The notes under the pieces were generated by a model that worked only from the letters and a program-made list of their open reading frames with translations, had not been told where the DNA came from and did no database searches. From Phragmites australis (Eukaryota; Streptophyta; Magnoliopsida; Poales; Poaceae), in NCBI RefSeq assembly GCF_958298935.1, contig NC_084927.1:15838001-15902000 (forward strand): a DNA stretch of 64,000 nucleotides, written 5' to 3'. The number at the start of each line of letters is the position of its first letter. Within the stretch, counting starts at the first letter, position 1. The position numbers and the translations under genes were made by a program. Shown piece by piece: positions 33,481 through 46,096 of the stretch.

Positions 33481-34122
33481 TTACGAGCTTGAGGCTACTC
33501 TTTAGAAGATAGCGGCTTAGGGTGTTGTTTCTTCTAGCTTCGACCCTCGTTCCGATGCAGTGTCATTAGAGATTCCTGCTCCTTCTGCATCTATTCAGCC
33601 TTCAGCAAGATCACTCTCACCTGTCGTTGACGCCACCACTGAGGTCATCTCTTCTGATAGTCAGACGCTTCTCAATTCGTGGTGTGACCTTCTTCAATTG
33701 TGTTGGCCCCTCCGTCTTCTCTAGCCCCAGATGTATCGATGTGTTCTCTTTTTGGTGCTTAGATGCCAAAGGGGTAGATAGTCTAGTGATAGGGGGAGTT
33801 GGGAGAGAGTCTTAGCTTGAGTGTATAGAGAGCTTTTGTTTCAGGGGGAGTTTAGGAGTTTGGATAGTTAGGTTCGGTTTGTTGGATCTTATGGATTTTG
33901 ATTTAATGACATGCTATTTGGCTCTCTCTATGGATATGTTTCACTTGTCATCACATTGTATTTTATTTCATGCTTGTTTAATTCTTATTCTACTAGCATT
34001 ATAGGTTGTTATAGTGCTAGGCTTTCCCTTGCTTAAATGTTGTATGCTGCAAATTGCCTAGTATGATAGGGTGTACTTCAATTCATATCTCTATATTCTC
34101 AATTGTGTTGTCATCAATCACC
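33481..34122 (+). other. Sirevirus 3' untranslated region
   Basis: Eroded end of the ORF followed by the GATGCCAAAGGGG and CAGGGGGAGTTTAGG purine blocks that precede 3' LTRs in grass Sireviruses. No intact gene. Confidence 0.6.
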
Positions 34123-34134
34123 GAAAGGGGAAGA
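34123..34134 (+). other. Polypurine tract of the Sirevirus-type element
   Basis: GAAAGGGGAAGA directly before the LTR start TGTAGCATC at 34136. It is the priming site for plus-strand DNA. Confidence 0.8.
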
Positions 34135-34135
34135 T

Positions 34136-36004
34136 TGTAGCATCTAGGCCCCTAGGTAAGTGGTAAGTGTTTTGGTGATTAATGACAACCGTATCATTGC
34201 GACTAACAAATTTGCTTTGAAGGGTATACAAAATTTTAGTTCACAATGATGATTGGGTATTCTTAGTCCTAAGTTAGTTATATGGATGATCAAAGGAGAT
34301 GTGCATCAAGATTAAGGATCTTCTAGTTCTAAGTGTCATAAAGGAGATGAATGACACTTAGAGTAGTATAGGTCTTCTTTCTTAGTCTTTTGACCGTTCT
34401 ATAAAGAGGGGCTAAGAGTAGTAGCTTGACCTAGTTGAGTCTAGACTTGGTTTGATACACACTTGTGAAATTCTAGCATTAGGTAGCTCAGAGAAGCCCA
34501 TATGTCGAGAAGTTAGAGCTCAAAGAAGTTTGAATTGGACGACCTCGGAGATGTTTACTTCATCAGATAGTCCGGTCATGTGAAAGGTGAACTCACCAGA
34601 TAAATTTCGTTTCTCAACTCAGGAAGGAATTGAGTTCACCAAATGGTCCAATGATAAAGAAGGTCTTCGCACCGAAGCATTTTCTTGGAGACACGTGTCC
34701 TAGAATTTTCGAGTGTTTCACCAAATAGTTTGGTTTTACACCGGTGAGTGCATTGGAGCTTTTTAAACCAAAGTGACAATTCCCAGGAAAATTCAAGTTG
34801 AACTCACCGGATGAGTGTCATTCTCATCTTATAAGTGAGAAAAGTATCCGATGATGGAAAGAGGGGATCACCGGACTATTTCTTGTAGAGGCAAATTCAA
34901 AGTGCGGAAAAATGAAGCTCTACTCACCGGATAGTCTGGTGTTTACATTGTGCTCACTGGACAAATACACCGGAGCAATATTGTAGAGAGGTTCAGAAGA
35001 GGCTTCACTCACCAAATGGTCCCGTGAATGCATAGAGGGATCACCGGACTAATTCCTGCAGATAGGTTTGCAACTGGTGTTTTGCCTGGATCTTCTGACC
35101 GAATTGTCCAGTGCGACTTCTGTGTTCACCGGATGAGTACACCAGAGGATCAACGGCTAATTACAGCTGGCACAGTGTGGCTCAGAGTCTGTACTCACCG
35201 GATTGTCCGGTGTTAGTGAGATGGTAATCACCGGATCATCCGGTATTAATAGAAAAAGTTGGTGGTTAGGCAATGGCTATAATTTGGATCTCTAGCCTAA
35301 TAATACCCCTCTATTTGGTTTCACTTCATGTGTAAGCAACCCAGAGAAGCTCATACAATGTGTGTGTCATCAAGAAGCAAGAGAGAGCACTTGAGTTGAT
35401 TTCCATGTCCCTAATTGAAGTTTAAGGACATTATTAGTGCTTGGAGAGTAGTAAGTGTGCATCTAACTATAGTCTAGGCTTGATTTTGGTCAAGTAAAGC
35501 TATTTGCTTGTTACTCTTGGTGGTTGGCAACACCTAGCCGGTCTTTGTGATTGGTGGTGTTCTCAGAGAGCGCTTGGAGTTCTTGTGGGAGCCCCGAGAA
35601 GAGCTTTGTACTTGTTTCGATGTCCGCCAATCCAGAGATGGAGAAGTGGCAATCATGAGGGAACACTTGAGTCTTGGTGACTCAAGAGGGAGCAATATCA
35701 TTAGTGGATGCTCCAACAAGGACTAGGGGGTGTGCCAACTCCTCGATACCTCCGGAAAAAATCCTGCGTTCTCTTGTCCGTCTCTTCACTATTCTGTAAT
35801 TTTATTTGAGCATTTACATTCTTGCAAGCTTTAAATTCGGCATTTTCTTAGTGTCTTTGCTTGCTTATTTAGTTGCCTTCTCCTAGTTTGTTCGTGTAGC
35901 CGCATTTCCTTTCTTCCACGCTTAGGTTGCTTTTGTTCTACTTTTCGGTATAAGTTTTTTTAATTGCCCAATTCACCCCTCTCTTGGGACATTCGATCCT
36001 TTCA
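34136..36004 (+). repeat. 3' LTR of a Sirevirus-type Copia element
   Basis: About 1869 bp, from TGTAGCATCTAGGCCCC to CGATCCTTTCA, both typical of the Maximus/Sirevirus group. Between about 34560 and 35250 it carries many copies of CACCGGA and its inverse TCCGGTG, the palindromic motif described for Sirevirus LTRs. The matching 5' LTR is not in the window. Confidence 0.85.
34560..35250. repeat. Dispersed CACCGGA/TCCGGTG palindromic motifs
   Basis: Clear examples are the CACCGGATGAGT, CACCGGACTA and CACCGGATTGTCCGGTG stretches near 34807, 34870, 35042, 35197 and 35230. The inverted pairs can form short stems. Such clusters upstream of the LTR promoter are a Sirevirus signature. Confidence 0.75.
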
Positions 36005-36920
36005 GTCCTCGATGTGCTCATCAAACTTCTCCCACGCGTTAAGGGCCAAGCAGGATCCAAGGCGGCCAACAGCCTTCTCCTCTTCTACCCATTGACAGCT
36101 GGTGAGCCTTGTTTCCCTCGTGATGATGTGGGCTCGATTTGTGCTTCTTGCTAGAATGGAGCACGACAATAACGATGGATGTCCCATGCTGAACTACTTT
36201 GTTCCATTTTTTTGAAGGATAAATTCTCCAGTTGATGGATTTCGTACTGCAATGGATCCATGGATGGATTTCGGTGTATCAATCTATGATTTCCTTGTTA
36301 CTATGAAGTTGCTTTATTTTTCTTTTACATTCAGTTCAGTTCTGGAACTTAGACTATGAACTAAACCTCCTGTATGCAGTTCCATTCTTGTTAGACATGT
36401 GGACCTCAAAACTGTTGTACCTCTCTGTATTGAACTATGAACATGAAATTCGGTTAAGTTCAGTTCATTTCTAAACTAAACCTCTTCGTATTTTAGACAT
36501 GTGGTACTTAACTGAACCTCCAGTATCCAGTTCATTTCTTGAACAAGAGCTGTGAGCAAGCTTCTTGAACTAGAACTTCAGTTAAGTTGAAATCTTTTTT
36601 TTCTTTCTAAAATGCGAGCTTTTTTTGGGTCCTGTAATGTGTATCAGTGCTGGTTGGTAACAAGAACTAGCATTGATAATATATGATTACCAGTGCTGAG
36701 TAATCGGTGCTGATTAGAAAACCACCACTGATGGGGTTTTTGAGCTGGCACTGAAGAACTATTTTATAGCAGTGAGTGTGGCTTCTACAAATAAACCATT
36801 GAAAGCACTCGCTCGTGCATAGATCATGGACAGAGTTGTACCCACACACCACCACCACTACACTAAGAGGTGATTCCTACGTCTTTCCCTTTTGCAGCGC
36901 TGTATTGAACAAATCCCTTC
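36005..36920. other. Intergenic or unassigned repeat
   Basis: No gene is supported. The short minus-strand ORF at 36002-36187 has no recognisable domain. 36630-36775 contains phrases such as ATCAGTGCTGG and ACCACTGATGGG that resemble CACTA subterminal sequence, but no ends can be paired. Confidence 0.5.
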
Positions 36921-36926
36921 TCACAC
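36921..36926 (+). mobile_element. Left terminus of the CACTA transposon, cut by the Copia insertion
   Basis: TCA (36921-36923) is the CACTA element's 3-bp duplication. CAC (36924-36926) is its first three bases, before the Copia element begins at 36927. The CACTA sequence resumes at 44458. Confidence 0.75.
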
Positions 36927-37619
36927 TGTTGAGAACGGGTAGGCTACAATGGCAAAAATAAGTTTTTCTCTACCACATTCAACTAAGGAACCATGCGAGT
37001 AGGGTCTCACAAATCATTACCACTAGACACATGGCGTAGCGGAAGAAGAGTTGGAGTAGACCGATCCAACTTCGTGCGCGTCCTTGACTAGCCTCGACCA
37101 CATGCACCGCGTCCTCGACCAGCTCTAACCACGAGCACCGCATCCTCATCCAGCTCTGACCATGGGCACCGCGTCCTCGACCAGCTTCATGACCACTTAG
37201 AGGAAGTAGTTGATCACGTTGACCACCTCATCGACCACGAATAGGAAGCCTCAACTACGTCCTCGATCGTGATGAGGAAGTAGTCAAACCCGTCCTAGTG
37301 TCCTTGTCGCTGATCGCAGCAGTGCCTGCATGATATCCACATGTACAGGGATGGAACGCCGTATGTTGGTGTGCTAGCACCACGTGCCCGACTAGGGTTT
37401 CACAGGGAGTTCGGGAAGAGGTAGCGGCTAGGGTTTTTGTGGTGGAATTAAGTTATGCACCCAGGGATCCTGCCTCCTTTTATATAAAGTACGCTAATGG
37501 GTCTTTAATCATATTAAAGTTCATCATGACTCTAAACCCTAATGGGCATTCAGTCATATTAAATCCCATTTGCAGATCCAATCTGCATACGCAATCGCCT
37601 CTAGGGCATATCACCAACA
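36927..37619 (-). repeat. Copia 3' LTR
   Basis: 693 bp, TGTTGAGAACGGG to CATATCACCAACA. It matches the right LTR, including the GACCAGCTCTGACCA-like repeated units near 37100-37190. Confidence 0.9.
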
Positions 37620-38520
37620 ATATCCCACTTGCAATAGAGTCGATTCATGCAAGTTTTAAATTCCATCCTTTACGTATGTGACCTGTTGGGTTCATGTGTA
37701 AACGGCTGGTACCTGGAAACCCTTTTCGAATTGCAAGTCAATAGCGGTACCTAGGAGCACATATTGACTCTCGAATGCACATAAAGATCCTATCGGCCAA
37801 ACCTTAACATACTCATGCACCAATCCCTTTACCACACGATACCAGTCAATCTCAGGGCGAGATTTGTACCACCCTTGTGATAGCTCGACCATTCACTCAA
37901 TCAAGTAATAGATTCATCATGATTAACTCTTTAATCATATTGGCATGGCCATTCACTTTCTCAATCCAACTACCTCGAGGGGCCCAAATATATCTCTCCC
38001 GTTATTTAGGAGGGACAAATTCCATCTTGATCGGTCACATCCCACGAAATATTTCATAACATACATGAACACAACCTTTATGACTACCCAGTTATGGAGT
38101 AGCGTTTGGAAGCTCCTAGCTGTGTTACTACACATTCTGGAATCAATGACGATGTCAGGTCAAAGGATTCTGTAGGTACACCATTTGAGACTGTAACTGA
38201 TGGCACAATAAATAACTTCCCAGTAGTGTCTCAAGGTGGGTCAATCCAACACCATGTTCTCTAACATGTATCCATATTATTGATTTAATATCTCCATATC
38301 TATGATCTGTGAAACATGATCATCAATCAGTCAATGTGCTAATCTATAAATCATTATTGTCCCACATAATGATATGAGATTAGGGATCATTTAGAATAAT
38401 ATCACAATAAAACAAAGAGTTTCTCACTGATCAATGTATATGATAGTTATTCAAGGAACCAGATAAACAATTATCCAAAAGCACATTAACATAGACATAA
38501 CACATTCCCTCACATGCACT
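37620..38520 (-). other. Copia 3' untranslated region
   Basis: No gene is visible. The minus-strand sequence directly before the LTR, GCAAGTGGGATAT, is the polypurine tract. The C-terminal end of pol lies near 38525, beyond a frameshift. Confidence 0.65.
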
Positions 38521-38524
38521 AGAC

Positions 38525-40204
38525 TCAATTATGCAAGTATCTAATACCCATAGAGCTCACGTGTGCCTCATGATTGGGCTGTGAGAGAGGCTTTGTCAAC
38601 GTATCAGCAATATTCAAATCCGTGTGCACCTTGCATATCTTTACATCACCTTTATCTATGGTCTCTCGGATGAGGTGATAACGCCATAGTATGTGCTTGG
38701 ATTCTGGTGCGACCTAGGTTCTTTGGCTTGTGCAATGACTCCAATATTATCACAATAGAGATCCATTAGACTAGAAGCAATAGGTACCACAGCTAACTCC
38801 GAAACAAATTTTCTGATCCAAATAGCTTCCTTTGCAGCTTCAGAAGCTATGATATACTCGGCCTCCGTCATGAAATCGACCAATCTTTCTTGCTTGGAAC
38901 TCTTCCAACTCACTGCTCCTCCATTGAGGCAAAACACAAAACCAGATTGAGATCTCGAATCGTCCTTATCAGTTTGGAAGCTAGCATCGGTGTAACCATT
39001 TACAACAAGCTCTTCTTCACCTCCATAGACCAGGAACATATCCATAGTTCTTCTCAAGTACTTTAGGATATTCTTTACTGTTACCCAGTGAACTTCACCC
39101 GGGTTTGATTGGTATCTACTAGTAACACTTAGAGCATAAGAAACATTTGGGTGTGTACAAAGAATGGCATATATGATGGACCCGATAGCGGAAGCATAGG
39201 GGATCACACTCATCCTCTCGAGCTCATCAGGTTTCGAAGGACACTGAGTCTTGCTGAGAGTGATGCCATGTGACATTGGCAAGAAACCTTTCTTGGAATC
39301 CTGCATATTGAACCTTTTCAATACCTTGTTGATGTATGTACTTTGTCTTAATCCGATTAGCCTTCTCAACCTATCTCTATAGATCTTTATGTCCAATATG
39401 TATGGTGCCTCTCCTAGATCTTTTTTTGAGAAACTCTTTCGCAAATGAAGATTTGATAGCATTAAGCAATTGAATATCATTTCTGATCAATAATATTTTA
39501 CCTACATATAAGACCAGAAACACAAGTGCGCTCCCACTAGCCCTTTTGTAAACGCAAGGCTCTTCTTCATTCTTGATGAAGCCAAACCCTTTGACCACTT
39601 CACCAAAACGAAGATTCTAACTCTAAGAAGCTTGCTTTAGTCCATATATGGACTTTTGCAACTTGTATATCTTCCTAGCATTTTTTGGATCGATAAAACC
39701 TTAAGGTTGTGCCATGTACACATCCTCACTTAGATTTCCATTGAGGAAAGCCGTTTTGACATCCATTTGCCATATCTCATAGTCATAATATGTGGTAATT
39801 ACTAGGATGATTCGGATAGACTTTAGCATTGCGACAGGCGAAAACATTTCATCATAATCAACACCTTCAATTTGCCTGAAACCTTTCGCCATCACTCGTG
39901 CCTCATATATGTGAATATTTCCATCAACATCTATGTTTTTCTTAAAAACCCATTTGCACTCAACTGCTTTAACACCATCAGGTGGATCAACTAAGTTCCA
40001 AACTTGATTATCGTGCATGGATTCTATCTTGGATCTCATGGCTCCAAGCCATCTCTCAGAGTCCGATCCCACCATTGCTGCCGTGTAGGTATTAGGTTCA
40101 TCATTGTCTAACAATAATATGTCACGTTGCTCTGTAGTTATGAACATAAACCTCTCAGGTGCACGACTAACCCTTTCCGATCGACGTGGGGCTGGTGTCT
40201 CCAC
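38525..40204 (-). pseudogene. Copia reverse transcriptase and RNase H (broken)
   Basis: From 40204 down: RRSERVSRAPERF, then WNLVDPPDGVKAVECKWVFKK, MAKGFRQIEGVDY, FSPVA and MDVKTAFLNG, all standard Copia RT motifs. There is a break near 39600-39700. The catalytic box reads YVGK (39508-39497) instead of YVDD, so both Asp residues are gone. RNase H follows with GYTDASFQ, MTEAEY and DLYCDN. A frameshift near 38700 displaces the end (the expected HILRRYHLIRE-type region appears in another frame). Confidence 0.9.
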
Positions 40205-40299
40205 AACATGTTCTGCAACATCTAGTTGTGGTTCAGTAGGAGCTGAAACATTTTCTCATGGTTTCCTAATATCTTCGAGTTGCACCATGCTCCCACTTT

Positions 40300-41430
40300 C
40301 CTTGAGAGAAATTCTTTCTCCAGAAAAATACCATTTCGGACAACAAACACTTTGCCTTTTTCCCAATTATAGAAATAATATCCTTTTTTCCCTAGGATAC
40401 CCCACAAAGAAACACTTATCTAATTTGGGAGTGAGATAATCAGATGCCAAACATTTTGCATAGGCCTCACAGCCCCAGATCTTAAGGAAAGACAATCCGG
40501 GACGCTTCTCAGTCTATATCTCATATGGTGTCTTCTCTACAGCTTTAGATGGAACCCTGTTTAAAGTAATCACAAAAGTTTCTAGAGCGTATCCCCAGAA
40601 GGACAATGGAAGATCAAATTGGCTCATCATGGACCGGACCATGTCAACAAGGTTTAGTTCCTCTGTTCAGATACCTCTTTCCATTGAGGCGTTCCTGGCG
40701 GAGTCCACTATTGAATGATTCCACATTGATTTAGATTATCACCAAACTTATGGCTCAAATATTCACCTCCACGTTCAGATCAAAGAAATTTAATTGTCTT
40801 GTCAAGTTGACTTTGTACTTCATTTTGAAACTCCTTGAACTTTTCGAATGACTCAGACTTGTGCCTAATTAGGTAGATGTAACCATATCTACTAAAGTCA
40901 TCGGTGAAAGTAATGAAGTATTGAAAATCAACTTTGGTGATAAAACTCATTGGTCCACATACATCTATCTGTATAAGGGCCAACAACTCACTTGACCTCT
41001 CTCCTTGATGGGTGAAAGGCACCTTAGTCATCTTGCCAAGTAAACAAGATTCGCATGTATCAAATGATTCAAAATCAAATGAATCAAGAAGACCATCTTT
41101 ATGGAGCCTCTGCATGCGCTTCTCATTTATATGACCTAAGTAACAATTCCAAATAAAAGTGGGATTCAAATCATTAAGCCGAGGCTTCTTCGCATTAATG
41201 TTATACACAGGGACATCCTCAAGATCTAGAATATATAATCCATTCACCAATGGACAAATACCATAGAGCATACCATTTAAATAAATCAAACAACATTTGT
41301 TCTTTATTATGAATTCATAACCATCTTCTTCTAAACATGAAGAAGAGATAATGTTTTTGCCCAAGGAAGGAATGTAATAACAATTATTTAATTTTAAAAC
41401 TAATCATGAGGGAAGAAATAAGGAATAAAC
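40300..41430 (-). pseudogene. Copia gag-pre-integrase and integrase (broken)
   Basis: The minus strand holds CYLGHINEKRMQRLHKDGLL (gag-pre-integrase domain with His), CESCLLGKM (zinc ligands), then the integrase core with QIDVCGPM and TDDFSRYGYIYL. The ORF ends at 40780, and the rest of the core (40300-40780) survives only in fragments in other frames. Confidence 0.85.
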
Positions 41431-42462
41431 ACCGATGGCCAAAGCAGCGACTTTTGCACAATTGCCGATACGAGCATCCATCTCACCTCTCGCATACTTC
41501 CTAGTCATTTTTAGTCCCTGCAACGATTTGTAAGTATGAATCATGTCTGGTATCAAATACCCATGAATTATTAGGACGAGTAGCAAGATTTATTTCAATA
41601 ACATTTATACCTGAAGTGGAAGTCTCACTTCCCTTCTTCTTCTTGAGCTCTTCCAAGTATAGCTTGCAGTTACTTCGCCAATGGCTAGGCTTATGGCAGT
41701 GGTGGCAAGCATCAGAAGTAGCCGGGCTAGGCTTGGATTTTCCAATAGGTTTTGGCTTAGAGCTTGAGATCTCATCTGAAGTCTTAGCCTTGGCCTTACG
41801 TTTTCTCTTCTTACTATCCTTTTGAACCATCATCACATGACTCGATATTTTCTTAATGCTTTCCTTAGCAGTCTTTAGCATCCCATGTAATTTAGCCAAG
41901 CTTTTCTCCATGCAATTCATATGAAAATTCAAAATGAACGGCTCGAAGCTCGCAGGGAGCGAATGGAGAATCACATCCGTAGCCAATTCAGGGCTAAGGG
42001 GGAAACCAAGTTTTTCTAGGCTCTCAATGTAACCAATTATCTTGATCACATGAGAACTGATTGGGCTATCTTCTGCCAACCTGCACACAAACAAGGACTT
42101 TGAGGTGTTGAATCTCTCAGCCCTAGCTTGGTTCTCCAACATGCCACAGAGTCCCACAATAATATTGTAAGCATTTGTATTCTCATATTGTTTATGAAGC
42201 TCAGAGTTCATTGTGGAATGCATGAGACAGCTAACATCAAGAACATCATTAGTGTGCTTCTCATAAGTGCACTTTTCAACGGCAGATGCAATATCAGCTG
42301 GTTCATTAGGACAGGCAATCTCTAGAACATATTCCTTTTTCTCTTGTTTGAGAACAATTCTTAGATTTCTATACTAATCAATAAAGTTTGTTCCAGAAAG
42401 CTTTCTTTTTCAAGAATCGATCGCAAGTTAAAACTGGAAGTGTTACTAGCGGTAGGTGCCAT
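41431..42462 (-). pseudogene. Copia gag (broken)
   Basis: ATG at 42462 (MAPTASNTSSF), one in-frame TAG near 42375 at an expected Trp position, then open from 42223 to 41501. It has the UBN2-type gag core (LPASFEPFILNFHMN, MLKTAKESIKK), a Lys-rich stretch and the zinc knuckle CHHCHKPSHWRSNC. The protease-like start (NNSWVFDT) follows near 41540. A shift near 41500 breaks the join to pol. Confidence 0.88.
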
Positions 42463-43765
42463 GATCTACAATAGGAATAAACATGCAAATTCAGCACTAT
42501 GTTTTGTGAATCTTCTATTAAACAATTTAACAAAAGGCGCTCCACTATACGTTTTACAACCGTTTTCCCTCTAACAACATATAGTGGATTAAGATCCATA
42601 TCCAACTAAGTTCTAGTGCGCTTTGGCATTCCTGCTAGAAACCTAGTGACATAGGTAAGCAACAATTTGCAAATCACATCCCTATGTGACTCTTGTTTGT
42701 TGGGTCACATCCAATGCCCTGGCATCCAACTCCATGCCCCAAAGCCCAAAACTGTTTTGATAGCTTTGTTAAGTAAACCAACACTATATGAGTAGATGTC
42801 CGATATCCAGCCTATCTAGTTAAGATAAATGATGGCACCCTGCTTTGGCAGACCTACCAAACAATGATAAAAACCTATGCAGATACAACTATTGGAAGGG
42901 CATCAAATACTCTTAATTTTTCTGAGGGAAGCTACTCTATCATGATAATCATATCCACCGCATATAAAATATGAACGAACAGTATGACAGGAACAAAAAG
43001 CATCACAGATAATTATATTGACTGTAACATAGTATGGCCCCTTCACATGGTGATCGGTCCTGTCCTCTAAGTCATCATGCTCTAAGTCTCCATGATAATG
43101 TGCTAGTCTATTACACCTAACAACACTAGACAAATTACATGAGAAAAAGAAGTATCACAAGTTGGCACACAGACCGTTATACAATAACATGACGGCGTTT
43201 AGCTGCAATTAACCATGACACACAGGCTATGAAAATTACACACATGCATCACATACATAATAAGGTCATACCAATCATAACATTATCTGCAAAAATGAGT
43301 TAAGCGTAGAATCGAATTCTAATGTCGTGATGTGAATATATTATTCTAACAATCTATGCGTGTACGCTACGCAATAGTGGTCCCGGAAACTCTGAGTCGT
43401 TCACAATGCCTCAATTTCCACTAGACCAATCATATTGATCATCGCGTCAGGTTTTCCAAAAACAATGACAACACACACAACCTTGATCTGCTATTCTTCC
43501 AACCATACAACAACGCGTGCTGTTAGCCCCGATGGTGATTCTAGTTGGTAGGGGCAAGTTGCACGCACGGCAAGGTAGGAGATCAGGCTAATCTTTTGGT
43601 CATGTGATTCTATCGACTTACACCTCATTCTGATCCCAATTTTACCAAACTGTGCACCGACCGATCCATCACATGAACCGATCACAAGAACAATAATAGA
43701 TCCTATCTATTACTACCACATATCATCTATGTGTGACTGATCTAGAACAAAAACTATGCATGTAG
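42463..43765 (-). other. Copia 5' leader
   Basis: 1.3 kb between the primer site and gag, without a credible gene. The small ORFs at 42903-43133 and 43491-43685 have no domains. Confidence 0.65.
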
Positions 43766-43777
43766 GCTCTGATACCA
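43766..43777 (-). other. Copia primer-binding site (initiator Met-tRNA)
   Basis: The minus strand reads TGGTATCAGAGC, one base inside the LTR end at 43779. Confidence 0.93.
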
Positions 43778-43778
43778 C

Positions 43779-44455
43779 TGTTGGGAATGGGTAGGCTACG
43801 CTAGCAAAAACAAATTTTTCTCTAGTGTGTTCAACCAAGAAACCATGCAAGTAGGGGATCATAAATCGTTACCATTAGACGCACGATGCAGTGGAAAAAG
43901 AGTTGGAGTAGACCGATCCAACTTCGTGCACGTCCTCAACCAGCCCTTACCACGTGCACCGCGTCCTCGACCAGCTCCGACCACGAACATCGCGTCCTCG
44001 ACCAGCTTTGCGACCACGTAAAGGAAGTAGTTGATCACGTTGACCACCTCATCGACCATGAACAGAAAGCCTCAACCACGTCCTTGATCGCGATGAGGAA
44101 GTAGTTGAACCCGTCCTATTATCCCTGTCGTTGATCAACACCGTAACAATCGCAGTAGTGCCTCCATGATATCCACACGTGCATGGATGGAACATGGTAC
44201 GCCGGTGTGCTAGCACCACATGCCCGACTAGGATTTCACAAGGAGTTCAGGAAGAGGTAGCAGCCAGGGTTTTGGTGGTGGAATTAAGTTATGCGCCCAC
44301 GACTCCGGCCTCCTTTTATATAGAGTACACTAATGGGCCTTTAATTACATTAAAACCCTTCATGACTCTAAACTATAATAAACATTTAATCATATTAAAT
44401 CTCATTTGCAGATCCAATCTGCATACGCGATCGTCTCTAGGGCATATCACCAACA
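43779..44455 (-). repeat. Copia 5' LTR
   Basis: 677 bp, TGTTGGGAATGGG to CATATCACCAACA. It also matches the solo LTR at 53813-54348, which lies in the opposite orientation. Confidence 0.92.
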
Positions 44456-44457
44456 CA

Positions 44458-46068
44458 CACTACTACATAAATCATTTTTATAGTTGGTTCGTAACCGTTT
44501 TCACTATCGATTATCAAACCAACTACAAGAAGGGGACTATAAAAAATTGGTAACTATTGTAGTTGGTCCTGAAAATCTACTGTAATAATCTTTACTATAG
44601 TGGGTTCGCACCACAAACCTATTGTAATAATACACTTTTGCCTTAAAAAAGCTAGGTAATTTTACACGAATTATTACCACATAAAGGATCATATCAATTA
44701 AACAAGCCATATGTACATAACTGTATATAGGTACACGTAGACCAGTGCATGCCTTTTTCAAGAGTTATATGTACAAAAGTGCATAATTGTTGCAAAAATA
44801 ACTAATCAAATACAAGTACCATCGTCCAAGCATTCAGTCTAACACCTCACATACTCATCATCTAGGAATAGGCTGCTGGCGGCACCAGTGCGGAAGACGT
44901 CAAAGTCACTGTCCATGTATGCACCAAATGCCTCACCGTGCGCCCGATGGTAGATCTACCTCTCAACTGCCATGCAGAGTCACCACACACATGGTACTGC
45001 TTGCTCTCTTTGTTGGATCTTCACGCACAACTCTACTTGTTCACTCAGATCTGTATCGAAAAACAGATCGGACCTAAGAAGAAGCCATATCTTAAGATCT
45101 AGGCGAGGAAGGGGCACATGCATGTACCTTTTGGGAGAGTGAGCAGTGAGCACGTGTCGCATACGCACACAGGGCATGTCGCTGACCGAAGTCATCATGG
45201 CCATCCGCTCCTTGTCATCAAATCACCATCCACAGTTGAACCCACTGTTGTTGTTCCCATATGAGGCTAATGAGTTGCCCCTTAGCGCAAATCCACGCAA
45301 GGTTGCCGCAACCTCCTCCATGTAAGCATGAGGCATGACGAGAGGGAGAAAAGGGGAATTGAGAGGAGATGGAGGACATGGGCCTGTTTGGGCCGTAAAT
45401 TTGGATTAAATACTAACCAGTCCCTAAATCCCATTTTCTCGTTACTAAAATATTCTTTTTTTTTCACACCCACCTACATACACAGTCGCGTGTCACAAGT
45501 CATAAGTCACATAATTTTTCACATGAAATACTCGTGTATGAAGTTCATTGGAGTCAAACCCGTGACCTCTCACCTTACGGGAATCTCTCCTTACCATCTC
45601 ACCTACACTGATTGCTAAGAGGATTAAATATTTTCTCTTGTGACCATTATTATCTGAAACTTTTGATGATTATTTAAGCATCAAAATAACTTTAAATGAA
45701 AAAGTTGTCAACTACAAAGTTATAGATCTCGTTGATAGCTACAATTTTTATGCAAATATTTTTTTCATTCGACTTAGCATGAATATTTTATGAATTTCAG
45801 AATATCTAAAAACATACAAACTGATATATTTCAGTAGGTTCTTCTTTAGAACTGACTGTATTAGTCTAATTATTACAGTTAGTTTGTGACATGGACAGAC
45901 TAATGCATTATAGTTGATTTTACTATAAACTGACTGTAATAGACCATTATTATAATCGGTTCTTAGCTCAATGACTAATTTTAGTCGGTCTGATAGTAGC
46001 TTTATTGAAGTCGGTTATAAAAATCCGGCTATAATTTACTCCTTGAAAAAATTGTTTATGTTGTAGTG
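44458..46068. mobile_element. Non-autonomous CACTA transposon (right part, almost complete)
   Basis: The left end CACTACTACATAAATC and the right end, which reads CACTACAACATAAAC on the other strand, form an inverted repeat of about 20 bp. TCA follows at 46069-46071 and matches TCA at 36921-36923 to the left of the Copia insertion. Subterminal repeats of the GTTGGTTCG and CGACTAAAATTAG type occur at both ends. There is no transposase gene; ORFs at 44980-45204 and 45328-45618 have no domains. Confidence 0.85.
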
Positions 46069-46096
46069 TCACACCTTCTTTTTCTTTTTTTATTTA

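Larger units (their letters stand above)
36927..44455 (-). mobile_element. Copia LTR retrotransposon (defective)
   Basis: A 7.5-kb minus-strand element with LTRs 36927-37619 and 43779-44455 (TGTTG...CCAACA) and a perfect TSD CACAC (36922-36926, 44456-44460). Its primer site is TGGTATCAGAGC. The order on the minus strand is LTR, leader, gag, integrase, reverse transcriptase, RNase H, LTR, which is the Copia order. All parts are broken. Confidence 0.93.

Noticed and set aside
36630..36870. CACTA terminus at 36866 (CACTACACTAAG)
   Set aside because: No inverted partner or 3-bp duplication; subterminal-like words alone do not define an element.
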